DNA of 64,000 bases from Streptomyces sp. NBC_00461. GTDB lineage: Bacteria; Actinomycetota; Actinomycetes; Streptomycetales; Streptomycetaceae. A program made the translations under genes and the position numbers. How positions within the stretch are numbered: the stretch's first letter is position 1; every line of letters begins with the position of its first letter. The notes beneath the pieces are model-generated. The model saw only the letters and a list, made by a program, of their open reading frames with translations. It made no database searches and had not been told where the DNA came from. This document shows positions 33,781-41,884 of this stretch, piece by piece. The stretch covers positions 7,659,001 to 7,723,000 of the forward strand of contig NZ_CP107902.1 of NCBI RefSeq assembly GCF_036013935.1. Direction: 5' to 3'.

Positions 33781-33836
33781 CGTCCTACCCCGTACGTCCT
33801 ACCGGGCGCGTCCTACTCCGTACGTCCTACCCGGAT
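33781..33836. repeat. 14-bp tandem repeat beginning CGTCCTAC, 4 copies
   Basis: Units at 33781, 33795, 33809 and 33823, each CGTCCTAC plus six variable bases (CCCGTA, CGGGCG, TCCGTA, CCGGAT). Further loose CCGGTTCGC repeats follow to 33880. The array sits between two leftward genes. Confidence 0.85.
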
Positions 33837-33877
33837 CGGCCGTCCCGGTTCGCTCCTCGCGGTTCGCGCCACCCGGT

Positions 33878-35266
33878 TCATTCTTCCGGTCGATACATCC
33901 ATACGGCATGCGCCCGCAGCGCCGAAAGGCCTTGATAGGTCATCCACATGGGTTGCCGCAGCTCACTGCTGTCGGGCCGACCCCAGGACCAGATGCCGTC
34001 GGTCTGCCCGGCCCACACCGCGGCGGCGGCCCCGTCCAGCCGCTCCCGCCACGCCCCCTCCAGCCCGTCCTGCACCGCGACCTCCCGGGCACCGGAGGTC
34101 ATCAGGGCGCGGATCATCCAGGACGCGGTGAAGTGCCGTACGTTCAGCACCTCATGGCGTGAGGGATCGTCGGTGCGCGGGCGGCGCACCTCCTCGCGCA
34201 GGTTCCGCAGGTCCTGGCATCGGTGGTGGGGTGCGTCCGCGCAGGCCAGCAGCCAGCGCACACCGTCCTCCCGAGCGGCGCGCACCGCCTCGTCCTCGTC
34301 CTCGCCCAGCACCCGCGCGGCCCGGTCCAGGGCCACGACCGCCTGTGCCGTGTGCAGAGGGGAGGGCAGACCGTACGGCCGGTCGAGCCGGTAACCCCAG
34401 CAGCGCAGATGCTCACGGCGGGGGTCGCTGATCGCACCGTCGGCCAGGGCCTCGCGCAGCACGGGCAGTACGGCGGAGTCGGGCGCGGCGCGCAGCAGTC
34501 CGCGCAGCACCGTCGTCACGACGTGGGTGGACTCCCGCCCGACGCGGTCGAGTTCGTGGGTGAAGTCGGCCGTGCACCGGGCCACCTCCTCCGCCAGCCG
34601 GTCGCCTGACGCCCCGGCGCGGGCCAGCGCGCCCAGCACCAGAGCCGTGACCTCGGGCCGCGCCTCCGCCCCCTGGGACCGGGCGGACCAGCCCCCGCCG
34701 GGCAGCCGCAGCCGCCAGAGTGTCTCCACGAGATCGCCGGTGCGCAGCCGCCCCTCGGGCGCACCGAGGTCGAGCATGATGTGCAGGCCGTACGCGGTAC
34801 CGACGGACGTGGGCCGGGACGGGCCGCTCTCGCCGAGGGAGTGCGACCAGCCGGTGAGGCGGCCGCGGGCGGGGTCGTCGACCACGGTCACCTTCTCGGT
34901 GAGCGTGGCGTACGCGGCGGCGAAGAGCCGCGGGAGCGGACCGGCTTCGGTCCGCGCCACGACGACGGCCGTTCGCGTGGCGGGAACGGCCGCCGCTGCC
35001 CGGGCCCGGACCAGTGCCGCCGCCAGCCAGGCGGCCACGCCCGTCCCGACCCCGCTGACACCGGCGATCAGATATTTGGCGGCCTCTGAGCCGATCGAGC
35101 CGGGCAGTACCCCGAACAGGAACTGGAACACCGCGTACCCGGCGGCCGCACACCCGAGGCTGCCCAGCCATCCGACGAACCGTGCGGTCTCACTCGCCCC
35201 GCCGGGCGGCACCGGCGGCTCGCCGTCGGATCTCAAGGGACCGCGCCCCAGCTGCTGTTGAGACAA
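33878..35266 (-). CDS. Membrane-anchored protein with prenyltransferase/terpene-cyclase-like alpha barrel
   Basis: 462-aa protein of unknown function. Two N-terminal membrane segments (about 30-54 and 63-86) form a hairpin anchor. The rest resembles the alpha/alpha-barrel of prenyltransferase and squalene-cyclase repeats, with LPGGGWSARSQGAEARPEVTALVLGAL and DGIWSWGRPDS as QW-like repeat motifs. No DxDD acid motif is seen, so cyclase activity is doubtful and a protein-binding or sensing role is possible. Start is TTG at 35266, supported by GGGGGAGGGAG 8 nt upstream. Confidence 0.75.
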   Translation of the reverse strand: MSQQQLGRGPLRSDGEPPVPPGGASETARFVGWLGSLGCAAAGYAVFQFLFGVLPGSIGSEAAKYLIAGVSGVGTGVAAWLAAALVRARAAAAVPATRTAVVVARTEAGPLPRLFAAAYATLTEKVTVVDDPARGRLTGWSHSLGESGPSRPTSVGTAYGLHIMLDLGAPEGRLRTGDLVETLWRLRLPGGGWSARSQGAEARPEVTALVLGALARAGASGDRLAEEVARCTADFTHELDRVGRESTHVVTTVLRGLLRAAPDSAVLPVLREALADGAISDPRREHLRCWGYRLDRPYGLPSPLHTAQAVVALDRAARVLGEDEDEAVRAAREDGVRWLLACADAPHHRCQDLRNLREEVRRPRTDDPSRHEVLNVRHFTASWMIRALMTSGAREVAVQDGLEGAWRERLDGAAAAVWAGQTDGIWSWGRPDSSELRQPMWMTYQGLSALRAHAVWMYRPEE

Positions 35267-35317
35267 GGCGGCGCTCCCTCCCCCGAGGCGGCACGTGACT
35301 TCCGCGAAGATTCCAGT

Positions 35318-36133
35318 CTAAGTGGTCAACGGGGCATGTGAGCCGTCGGCCGGAACCAGTGTCTCCGCAAGCAGCTCGGCGAATGCCACGGGGTGCTCGG
35401 CCACGCCGACATGCCCGCCGGGGAACCCGACGAAGCGGGCGCCGGTCCGCTCGGCGATGAACCGCGCGGTGCGGTCCAGGAGTTGACCGCGGGAGCCGGA
35501 GCCGGCAGCGAGGGTGAGACGGGCGGAGGAGCCCGTGAGTGAGGTGAGGTCGGGCGTGTACGAGGTGAACTGCCGCAGGACGTGGGCGAGGAACAGGGCC
35601 ATGGGACTCGCCAACTCCTGCTCACGTGAAAGCGGTTGGGGCTCGGCGCACCTCTCCGGCTCCCGCCCGGCCAGCCCGGCGCCCAGCCGTGCCCCGCCGG
35701 CCCGCAGCCCGGCGGCGCGATAAGTGTCGTACACCTCGCGGAACATGGCCTGCTGACGCGCCCCGTCCGGCAGCACGCCCACGCACGGCGCCTCGTGCGC
35801 GACGACGTGCAGCAGCCGCCCGGGGTGCCGGGTGAGCAGATCGAGGACGGCGATACCGCCGGAACTGGTCCCGAGGGCGTACGCGGACTCGCCCTGGGGG
35901 AGGACCTCGTCCAGAACCAGACGGGCCCCCTCGCTCCACTCCTCCACCCGCTGGTCGCCGACGGGTTCGCCGAGCCGTCCGTGTGCGAGCCCGAGGGGGT
36001 CGTAGGTCACGACGGTGAACCGGTCGGCGAGCGCCTCGGTCATCCCGTCGAACCCCATGGGATGACCGGCACCGCCGGGGACGACGAGGAGTACGGGCCC
36101 CTTGCCGCTGACGTCGTAATGCAGTTCAGCCAT
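35318..36133 (-). CDS. Alpha/beta hydrolase
   Basis: 271-aa cytoplasmic hydrolase. Seen: VVPGGAGHPMGFDGM (oxyanion region), YDPLGLAHG, nucleophile elbow GTSSGG, and a C-terminal FPGGHVGVAEHP with the catalytic His. The start overlaps the end of the TetR gene by 8 bp, so the pair is an operon under that regulator. Substrate unknown; it may inactivate a small ester or lactone sensed by the repressor. Confidence 0.9.
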   Translation of the reverse strand: MAELHYDVSGKGPVLLVVPGGAGHPMGFDGMTEALADRFTVVTYDPLGLAHGRLGEPVGDQRVEEWSEGARLVLDEVLPQGESAYALGTSSGGIAVLDLLTRHPGRLLHVVAHEAPCVGVLPDGARQQAMFREVYDTYRAAGLRAGGARLGAGLAGREPERCAEPQPLSREQELASPMALFLAHVLRQFTSYTPDLTSLTGSSARLTLAAGSGSRGQLLDRTARFIAERTGARFVGFPGGHVGVAEHPVAFAELLAETLVPADGSHAPLTT

Positions 36134-36725
36134 CGCTGTTCTTCTCCTCGTCCTTCCCCTCGCGGGGCCAGTGTTCGAGTGTCACGTGCAGGGCGTCGAC
36201 GGCCTTGTCCCAGGACTTCCGCACATCCCGCGGGGCGCCGAAGCCGCCGGTTGCCTCCAGGGCGCAGTAGCCGTGGAAGGTGCTGCGCAGCAGGCGTACG
36301 GCGTCGGTGAGGTCGGGTTCTTCGAGGCCGTAGGCGCGGAGCATGCCGTAGGTGATCTCCGCGGTGCGCCGAAAAACGGGGGAGTCGACGACCAGGGACT
36401 GGTCGATGCGGATCTGGGTCGCGGCATACCGTCCCGGCCGCTCCAGCGCGAACTCCCGGTAGGCGCCGGCGAACGCGGCGAGCGCCTCCTTGCCCGCCCG
36501 CCCCGCCACCGCGGCGGCGATCCGGTCGATCATCTCGGCACCGGCGAGGAGCGCCATGCGGGTGCGCAGATCCTGAAGGTTCCTGACGTGCGAGTACAGA
36601 CTCGCGTCCTTGACCCCGAAGCCGCGGGCCAGGGCGGACAGCGTGACGTTCTCGAAGCCCACCTCGTCCGCGAGGTCGGCGGCGGCCGCGGTGATGAGAT
36701 CTGGGGTGAGACCGGCTCTGACCAT
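36126..36725 (-). CDS. TetR-family transcriptional regulator
   Basis: 199-aa repressor. HTH NVTLSALARGFGVKDASLYSHVRNLQDL at about 27-54, then a helical ligand-binding domain (TetR_C/WHG-like: YAATQIRIDQSL, HGYCALEATGGF). The ATG at 36725 has GGAGGT upstream; the longer in-frame reading is not TetR-like. It is followed by the overlapping hydrolase gene. A CCTAG-N5-CTAGG palindrome 43 bp upstream is a good autoregulatory site. Confidence 0.93.
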   Translation of the reverse strand: MVRAGLTPDLITAAAADLADEVGFENVTLSALARGFGVKDASLYSHVRNLQDLRTRMALLAGAEMIDRIAAAVAGRAGKEALAAFAGAYREFALERPGRYAATQIRIDQSLVVDSPVFRRTAEITYGMLRAYGLEEPDLTDAVRLLRSTFHGYCALEATGGFGAPRDVRKSWDKAVDALHVTLEHWPREGKDEEKNSDG

Positions 36726-36767
36726 AGGGGTGACCTCCGGACGACAATCCCTGAGCACGAACACAAA

Positions 36768-36782
36768 CCTAGTGCCTCTAGG
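36768..36782. promoter_or_regulatory. TetR operator candidate CCTAG-N5-CTAGG
   Basis: Inverted repeat in the TetR promoter region; a third CCTAG-like half (CCCTAG, 36788-36793) follows. CTAG is rare in Streptomyces, so the cluster stands out. Confidence 0.5.
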
Positions 36783-36842
36783 AATTACCCTAGCCCAAGC
36801 AGGAAGTCGTGGGTGGCCGATAACGTGACCGGGTGACATGGC

Positions 36843-36892
36843 AGGGACCTCCGCCCGGCCTCGACGTACAAGACCCTCTGGCGGAGGTCCCT
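36843..36892. terminator. Strong hairpin terminator of the sphingomyelinase-like gene
   Basis: AGGGACCTCCGCC (36843-36855) pairs perfectly with GGCGGAGGTCCCT (36880-36892). This is a 13-bp stem with a 24-nt loop starting 13 bp after the stop codon at 36906. It can also stop any transcript coming from the TetR side. Confidence 0.75.
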
Positions 36893-36905
36893 CTGTTCAG
36901 GTGCC

Positions 36906-38234
36906 TCAGCTGATCGGTGCGTACAGCACTCCGAGCTTGTCGATCTCGTCGCCGGCGCGCCCGGTGAAGCCCACGATCTGCCACCCCGACGGTGCCGTGA
37001 AGGTCACGGTGTCCGAAGTCGCCGTACCGGACGACAGGCTCCGGCCCTTGTCCGTGGCGAACGCCGCCGAGAAGATCCGCGTCCGGCCGTCCTTCTGGCC
37101 CTCCGTCAGTTTCGCCGAGGTGAGGTGCTCGCCCGAGGCCAGCGTGAGGGACGTCGCCGTGCCGCCCGTGCCGCCGTGGGTCAGGGCCGTGCCGCCGTCG
37201 TGGGTCAGGGACAGCGAGTCGAGACGGGCGTCGCCGCGCAGGGTCAGGGTGCGCGGGGCGACGGTGGCCGGCAGGTCGTCCGCGTCGTTGAAGGCCGTGC
37301 CGTGCGGGCCGCCGAAGAAGTCGCTCGCCCTCAGCGAGGAGTTCAGGGTGTACGAGAAGCCGACCGTGTGCGGGAAGTGGTCGGAGAGGTTGCCGCCCTT
37401 GGAGTCCAGGAACTTGGCCCACTCGTCGTTGTAGTGGGTCGCGTCCAGGGAGAGCAGCCTGCTGCTGCGGTAGAGGACCTTGTCGACGACCTCGCAGTCG
37501 TTCGACGGGGCCGACGTCGGGCAGAGCAGCGGGTCCGCGCCCTGCGTCGGTGCCGTGCCGCCCTTGACCAGCTTCACCCAGGCGTCCGTCAGGCCGTTGT
37601 CGTTCACCAGCGTGCGGATGTTGTCGGCGCTGCGGGTGTAGCGGGTGTTCGTGTCACTCATGACGAGCACCGCGTTGCCGGCCGAGTTCGCCCGGATGAA
37701 GTCCGAGAGCTGCTGGATGTTGGCGCGGCGGGCGGCGAGCGCGTCGTCGGAGTCGTCCGCGTTGGGGTGCGCGTTGTAGAGGTCGAGGAAGACGCCCTCG
37801 GCCAGCCGCACCCGGGCGAGCGTGAAGCCCTTCGGGGTCAGGCAGTTGGTGCCCGTGCACTTGTTCCACTTGACCCGCTCGAAGTCGTCGAGCGGGTAGT
37901 TCGAGAGGGTGTTGAGGCCGTCGCCCACGGCCGCCCCGCCGCTCGTCGCCGTGCGGTACGGGTGGTTGTCGCCCGCGTACAGCGCCGCGTGGTAGTTGAA
38001 GTCCTCCTGGACGTTCACGATGTCGTAGGACGCCAACCGCGGTGAGATCAGCGGGGTGTTGGTCGCCGGGTGGCTGGAGCTGAGGCCCTCGGGGAGGCCG
38101 GCGACGTTGTACGTGAGCACGTTGAAGGAGCCGGTGGTCGCGGACGCCGCCGCGGAGGCGGGCGTCGCGCCGGTGGCGGCCAGGCCCGAGAGGGCCAGCG
38201 TGGCGGCCGCGAGGGTGCCGATCAGTCGTCTCAT
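36906..38234 (-). CDS. Secreted sphingomyelinase-like phosphodiesterase with jacalin-like lectin domain
   Basis: 442-aa exported enzyme. A signal peptide (LIGTLAAATLALSGLAATGATPASAA) is followed by an endonuclease/exonuclease/phosphatase domain: LTYNVAGLP, VNVQEDF (metal Glu), YNAHPNAD, VMSDTNTRY (Asp/Asn) and LSDHFPH (catalytic Asp-His). Residues about 310-442 look like a jacalin-type beta-prism lectin (DARLDSLSLTHDGG, GWQIVGFTGRAGDEIDKLGVLYAPI), so it probably binds sugars on target membranes or glycans. The ATG at 38234 has GGAGAC upstream. It is divergent from an MFS gene; a perfect inverted repeat lies between them. Confidence 0.85.
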   Translation of the reverse strand: MRRLIGTLAAATLALSGLAATGATPASAAASATTGSFNVLTYNVAGLPEGLSSSHPATNTPLISPRLASYDIVNVQEDFNYHAALYAGDNHPYRTATSGGAAVGDGLNTLSNYPLDDFERVKWNKCTGTNCLTPKGFTLARVRLAEGVFLDLYNAHPNADDSDDALAARRANIQQLSDFIRANSAGNAVLVMSDTNTRYTRSADNIRTLVNDNGLTDAWVKLVKGGTAPTQGADPLLCPTSAPSNDCEVVDKVLYRSSRLLSLDATHYNDEWAKFLDSKGGNLSDHFPHTVGFSYTLNSSLRASDFFGGPHGTAFNDADDLPATVAPRTLTLRGDARLDSLSLTHDGGTALTHGGTGGTATSLTLASGEHLTSAKLTEGQKDGRTRIFSAAFATDKGRSLSSGTATSDTVTFTAPSGWQIVGFTGRAGDEIDKLGVLYAPIS

Positions 38235-38279
38235 GGTGGGGGTGTCTCCGGTAGGGGAGTGGAGGAGGTCGAGCGACAA

Positions 38280-38302
38280 GAACCTGAACGATGCTCAGGT
38301 TC
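38280..38302. promoter_or_regulatory. Operator candidate GAACCTGA-N7-TCAGGTTC
   Basis: Perfect 8-bp inverted repeat, 46 bp before the phosphodiesterase ATG and in the divergent promoter region shared with the MFS gene. The regulator is not in the immediate vicinity. Confidence 0.55.
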
Positions 38303-38322
38303 GGTGTCGACCAGTGTGACCG

Positions 38323-38334
38323 GAAAGGGCTTTC
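38323..38334. promoter_or_regulatory. Operator-like GAAAGGGCTTTC
   Basis: Same 12-bp core as the site at 28050-28061 in front of the rhamnogalacturonan genes. It lies in the same divergent gap as 38280-38302. Confidence 0.3.
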
Positions 38335-38449
38335 GGGGAAACAGTGAAGGGCGAGATCGGCGAAGGATGTGTGGGCGCGGGTGCGTCGGTATCTCGGTCG
38401 CCGGTCGTCGGCGAGAGGCATAGGGTTGCCGGGGATTCCAGGGGGGCCG

Positions 38450-39733
38450 GTGTCGTCGTACGAAGCGCAGAAGGACGGCGGCCGCACGCACGACACCACC
38501 ACCCCCGCCGGGAGTCAAGTCCTTTGGAAACAAAGGGACTTCGGCATCTTCTGGGCTGCCCAGACCCTCTCCGTCCTCGGTGACTCCTTCGCCCTGATCG
38601 CGCTGCCCCTGCTGGTCCTCCAGGCCACGGGCTCGGTGGCGCGCATGGGTCTGCTGACCGCGGTGGGCGGCGCCGCGGCGGTGGCGGCGGGGGTCTTCGC
38701 CGGAGTGCTGGTCGACCGGGTCGACCGACGCAGGCTGCTGATCACCTGCGACCTCGTACGGATGGTGCTGTACGGGCTGATCCCGCTGGTGTGGCTCTTC
38801 GGCCCGCGGATCTGGCTGCTGTACGTCGTGCTGCCGCTGTGCGAGGCCGTCGGCATGCTCTTCGCCGTCGGCTATGTGACCGTCGTGCGAAGTCTGGTCG
38901 GCACCGAGCAACTGACGGAGGCCAACGGGCGTCTGGGCGCGACCGCTGCCGCGGCGGGCGTACTCGGTCCGATGTGTGCGGGGTTGACGGCGGCGTGGGC
39001 GGGCCCGGCCGCCGCCGTCGGCGTCGACGCGGGGAGCTTCGGCGTCTCGGCGGCCTGCCTCCTCCTCGTACGCTTCCGTGCCCGCCCCGCGGACGCGCGC
39101 TCACCGCAGCGGACCGGCCTGTGGCGGGACCTGCGCACGGGGATCTCCTTCCTCTACGGCCACCCGGTCCTCCGCTCCCTCACCGCCCTTCTCTTCGTCT
39201 ACAGCTTTCTCACGCTGGGCCTGACCGACCTGGTCATCTATCACCTCAAGCACGACCTCGGCCACGACGACGGCACGGTCGGCACGGTCATGGCGTGCGG
39301 CGCGCTCGGCACCATCGCCGGCTCCCTGCTGGTCGCGCGGATCCGCCGCCGGCTCGGCTTCGGATGGACCTGGATGAGTGGGGTCGCGCTGTGCGGCGTG
39401 GCGTTCGCCGGGCTGGGATGGGCGCGGGAGGTGCCGGTGATCGCAGTCCTGAGCGCGGCCTTCCTGGCCTGCGGCGGCATCGCGGGCACCTGTTCCATGT
39501 CCCTGCGCCAGGAAGTGACTCCGGAACCCCTGCTGGGCCGCGTGACCTCGGCCTTCTGGACCCTCCACTACTCCGCGGCCCCCGTCGGCGCCGCCGTCCT
39601 CACCTGGGCGGCGGAACACCGGGGCACGGTGCCGGTGGCGCTGGCGGCGGGTGGCTGCTGCGTACTGATCGCGGGGACGGCGCTGTTCACGCCGATACGA
39701 GGGTCGGGGCGCCTCGATCGACCCGCCGACTGA
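38450..39733 (+). CDS. MFS transporter, EntS-like multidrug/siderophore exporter type
   Basis: About 427-aa permease with 12 predicted membrane segments. FGIFWAAQTLSVLGDSFALIALPLLVLQATGSVARMGLLTA at the N-terminus is typical of the MFS_3 (EntS-like) efflux family, with the loop motif GVLVDRVDRRRLL. The start is uncertain: the GTG at 38450 follows a G-run and leaves a 25-residue cytoplasmic tail, while a GTG at 38369 after GAAGG would add 27 residues. It is convergent with the next MFS gene; substrate unknown. Confidence 0.87.
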   Translation: MSSYEAQKDGGRTHDTTTPAGSQVLWKQRDFGIFWAAQTLSVLGDSFALIALPLLVLQATGSVARMGLLTAVGGAAAVAAGVFAGVLVDRVDRRRLLITCDLVRMVLYGLIPLVWLFGPRIWLLYVVLPLCEAVGMLFAVGYVTVVRSLVGTEQLTEANGRLGATAAAAGVLGPMCAGLTAAWAGPAAAVGVDAGSFGVSAACLLLVRFRARPADARSPQRTGLWRDLRTGISFLYGHPVLRSLTALLFVYSFLTLGLTDLVIYHLKHDLGHDDGTVGTVMACGALGTIAGSLLVARIRRRLGFGWTWMSGVALCGVAFAGLGWAREVPVIAVLSAAFLACGGIAGTCSMSLRQEVTPEPLLGRVTSAFWTLHYSAAPVGAAVLTWAAEHRGTVPVALAAGGCCVLIAGTALFTPIRGSGRLDRPAD

Positions 39734-39918
39734 CCGACCCGCCGACTGACCGAACTGACCGGTCGACGGACGGGCCGGTCGACGGACTGGCCGACCAGCC
39801 AGCCGACTGACAGCCAGCCGACTGACTGGCTGGCCGACCCGCTCACCGGCATGCGCGGCCGACCCGCACAATGCCGTTCGGTGCCGCCACGCGCGCAGCG
39901 CCTGGCGCCGACGGCAGG
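39734..39918. repeat. Low-complexity GACTGACC/CCAGCCAG repeat region between convergent genes
   Basis: Tandem variants of CCGACTGACCGA and CCGGTCGACGGAC run from 39722 to about 39850. CAGCCAG (39811-39817) can pair with CTGGCTG (39826-39832) around an 8-nt loop and may serve as a bidirectional terminator. Confidence 0.55.
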
Positions 39919-41082
39919 TCAGCCCGTTGCGGGAACCACCACCCGCCTGGCCAGCACCGCGGCCCCCAGTCCCGCCACGATCAGAGCCGCCAGCGCCACC
40001 CGCAGGCTCGTCGCCCCGGCCAGCAGGCCCACCGCCGGGCCCGCCAGCAGGAACCCCGGCCACTGGCCGATGGTGATGACCGAGACCCCCTCGCCGGCCG
40101 GGACGCCCGGTTGGCGGCCGGCCAGGGCGATCACCGAGGGCAGGACGCACGCGCTGCCCAGACCCACGACGACGAAACCGGTGAGGGCAAGCCACACGGC
40201 AGGGCGGACGACGACGACCGTCACCCCCAGTGCCGACGTCAGCAGCGAGAGACGCAGGAAGGCTCGCCGGCCCAGGCGGGCGACGAACCGGTCGCCCAGC
40301 AGGCGGCCGGCGAGGATTGCCACCGAGAAGGAGGTGTATGTCGCCGCACCCAGCGCCGCGCCCTCGTCCAGGTAGTCGGCCGTGTAGACCGAACTCCATT
40401 GGGAGGCCGCTCCTTCGCCGAAGGATCCCAGGAACGCGATGCCGGCCAGCAGGACGAGCTGGGGAGTGAACCGGTGCTTGAGCGGGCGGCGTTGCTCCTT
40501 GTGGGTCGGTGCGTCGCGCGGGAGCCGGGCGCCCAGGATCAGCAGCAGCGTCCCCAGGGTGCCGCTGCTGACCGCCATCTGGATGCCCGGAGAGACGTCC
40601 GTGGCCGCGGCGAGGGTGCCCATGACACCGCCCGCCAGCACGCCCACGCTGTAGCAGGCGTGGAAGCCGGACATGAGCGGGCGGCTGTGGGCGCGCTCGA
40701 CAGCGACGGCGAGTGCGTTCACGGGCGTGGCCAGAAAGGTCGCCCCGACGCCCCACGCGGTCAGGCCCACCACCACGGCCGGGACGGACGAAGCCCCGGC
40801 CAGCACCGGCGCGTTGAGCAGGACGACCGCGGCCCCGGCGAGGGCCAGCAGACGCGTACTCACCCGGCCGATCAACAGCGTGATCAGGACGATCGCGACG
40901 ACATCACCCGCCGCCGACGAGCTGCTCAGCAGTCCCCACCGGGCCGTTTCCACGCCCACCTGGTCCCGGATCGCCGGGATCCGGGCCATCCAACCGCCCT
41001 GCGTGCCACCGAGGACGACGAACACCAGGCGTACCGCGAGACGTGCGCGTAAGTCGGCGGATGCGGCCGCCGTGACCGTCAT
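39919..41082 (-). CDS. MFS transporter (YbjJ-like)
   Basis: 387-aa permease with about 12 membrane segments. GGTQGGWMARIPAIRDQVGVETARWGLLSSSSAAGDVV is characteristic of the YbjJ-type branch. The ATG at 41082 overlaps the stop of the ABC-2 permease gene upstream (ATGA). Codon 11 is TTA (41052-41050), a bldA-type codon, so its production may be delayed relative to the genes before it. It is the last gene of the leftward run from 50882; substrate unknown. Confidence 0.9.
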   Translation of the reverse strand: MTVTAAASADLRARLAVRLVFVVLGGTQGGWMARIPAIRDQVGVETARWGLLSSSSAAGDVVAIVLITLLIGRVSTRLLALAGAAVVLLNAPVLAGASSVPAVVVGLTAWGVGATFLATPVNALAVAVERAHSRPLMSGFHACYSVGVLAGGVMGTLAAATDVSPGIQMAVSSGTLGTLLLILGARLPRDAPTHKEQRRPLKHRFTPQLVLLAGIAFLGSFGEGAASQWSSVYTADYLDEGAALGAATYTSFSVAILAGRLLGDRFVARLGRRAFLRLSLLTSALGVTVVVVRPAVWLALTGFVVVGLGSACVLPSVIALAGRQPGVPAGEGVSVITIGQWPGFLLAGPAVGLLAGATSLRVALAALIVAGLGAAVLARRVVVPATG

Positions 41083-41879
41083 CCGTTCACCCCCGTGTAG
41101 TGGTTCAGGCTCCAGCGCCACAGCAGCCGAGCTCCCAGATACGCGATCACCCCGAGCAGCGGGGAGGCCGCCGCCAACCAGTAGGGAACCCCGGTGTTGT
41201 GACCGTGACCGGTGAGTACCGCGGCCGGGAAGTAGGCGACGAACGCAAGCGGCAGGCCGAAGGTCAGGAGACCGCTCACCGCCTTGGGCAGCACGTTCAG
41301 CGGGTAGCTGCCGAACGTGCCGAGCATTTCCTCCAGCCAGCGGCCCCAGTAGTCCGCGGCCGGGAAGCGCAGCGAGGCGCAGGCCACCGCCGTGAACAGG
41401 GCGGCCTCCAGGAGCATGCCGCCGAGCAGACAGGCGAGCAGGTACGTGATCCGCCCCGCGGTCCAGTCGAGGTGGCTGCGGGACAGGGCGCCGACCATCA
41501 GGCCCACGGCCACGGTCAGGTCGCCGATCGCGTTGGTGGGGAAGTACTGCAGCTGCACCTGACGGTGGACCGGCATGGGCCGCAGCAGGTAGATGTCGAT
41601 CAGTCCCTCCTGGATGAACCGGCCGATGCCGTGCATCCGTCCCAGGACCAGCACGAACAGTCCATGCGCGAGCATCCGCGTCGCGGGGATGAGCAGCACG
41701 TCGGAGCTGTCCCAGCCGCCCATCCCGGCGAACCGGGACAGCAGCACGGTCGCGAACACGATCACCGACACCTGCCAGATCGCGCCGATCGCGACCATCA
41801 GCAGGAACTCGGTGCGGTACTCCAGCTGGGAACGGAGATTGAGACGCGTGACGCGCCAGGCGATCCGGACGGCATTCAT
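41079..41879 (-). CDS. ABC-2 family transporter permease (DUF990 type), subunit B
   Basis: 266-aa membrane protein with six predicted segments, of the PF06182/DUF990 type (LEYRTEFLLMVAIGAIWQ, GLIDIYLLRPMPVHRQVQ, FPTNAIGDLTVAVGLMVGAL). The ATG at 41879 is 9 nt after AGGAGG; an ATG at 41885 overlapping the previous stop is possible but too close to it. It forms an exporter with the sister permease and the ATPase upstream. Substrate unknown. Confidence 0.88.
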   Translation of the reverse strand: MNAVRIAWRVTRLNLRSQLEYRTEFLLMVAIGAIWQVSVIVFATVLLSRFAGMGGWDSSDVLLIPATRMLAHGLFVLVLGRMHGIGRFIQEGLIDIYLLRPMPVHRQVQLQYFPTNAIGDLTVAVGLMVGALSRSHLDWTAGRITYLLACLLGGMLLEAALFTAVACASLRFPAADYWGRWLEEMLGTFGSYPLNVLPKAVSGLLTFGLPLAFVAYFPAAVLTGHGHNTGVPYWLAAASPLLGVIAYLGARLLWRWSLNHYTGVNG

Positions 41880-41884
41880 AGGCA

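Noticed and set aside
33781..33836. Repeat array considered as a CRISPR
   Set aside because: The unit is only 14 bp with no unique spacers and there are no cas genes; it is a simple tandem repeat. The same holds for 29298-29387 and 61349-61466.
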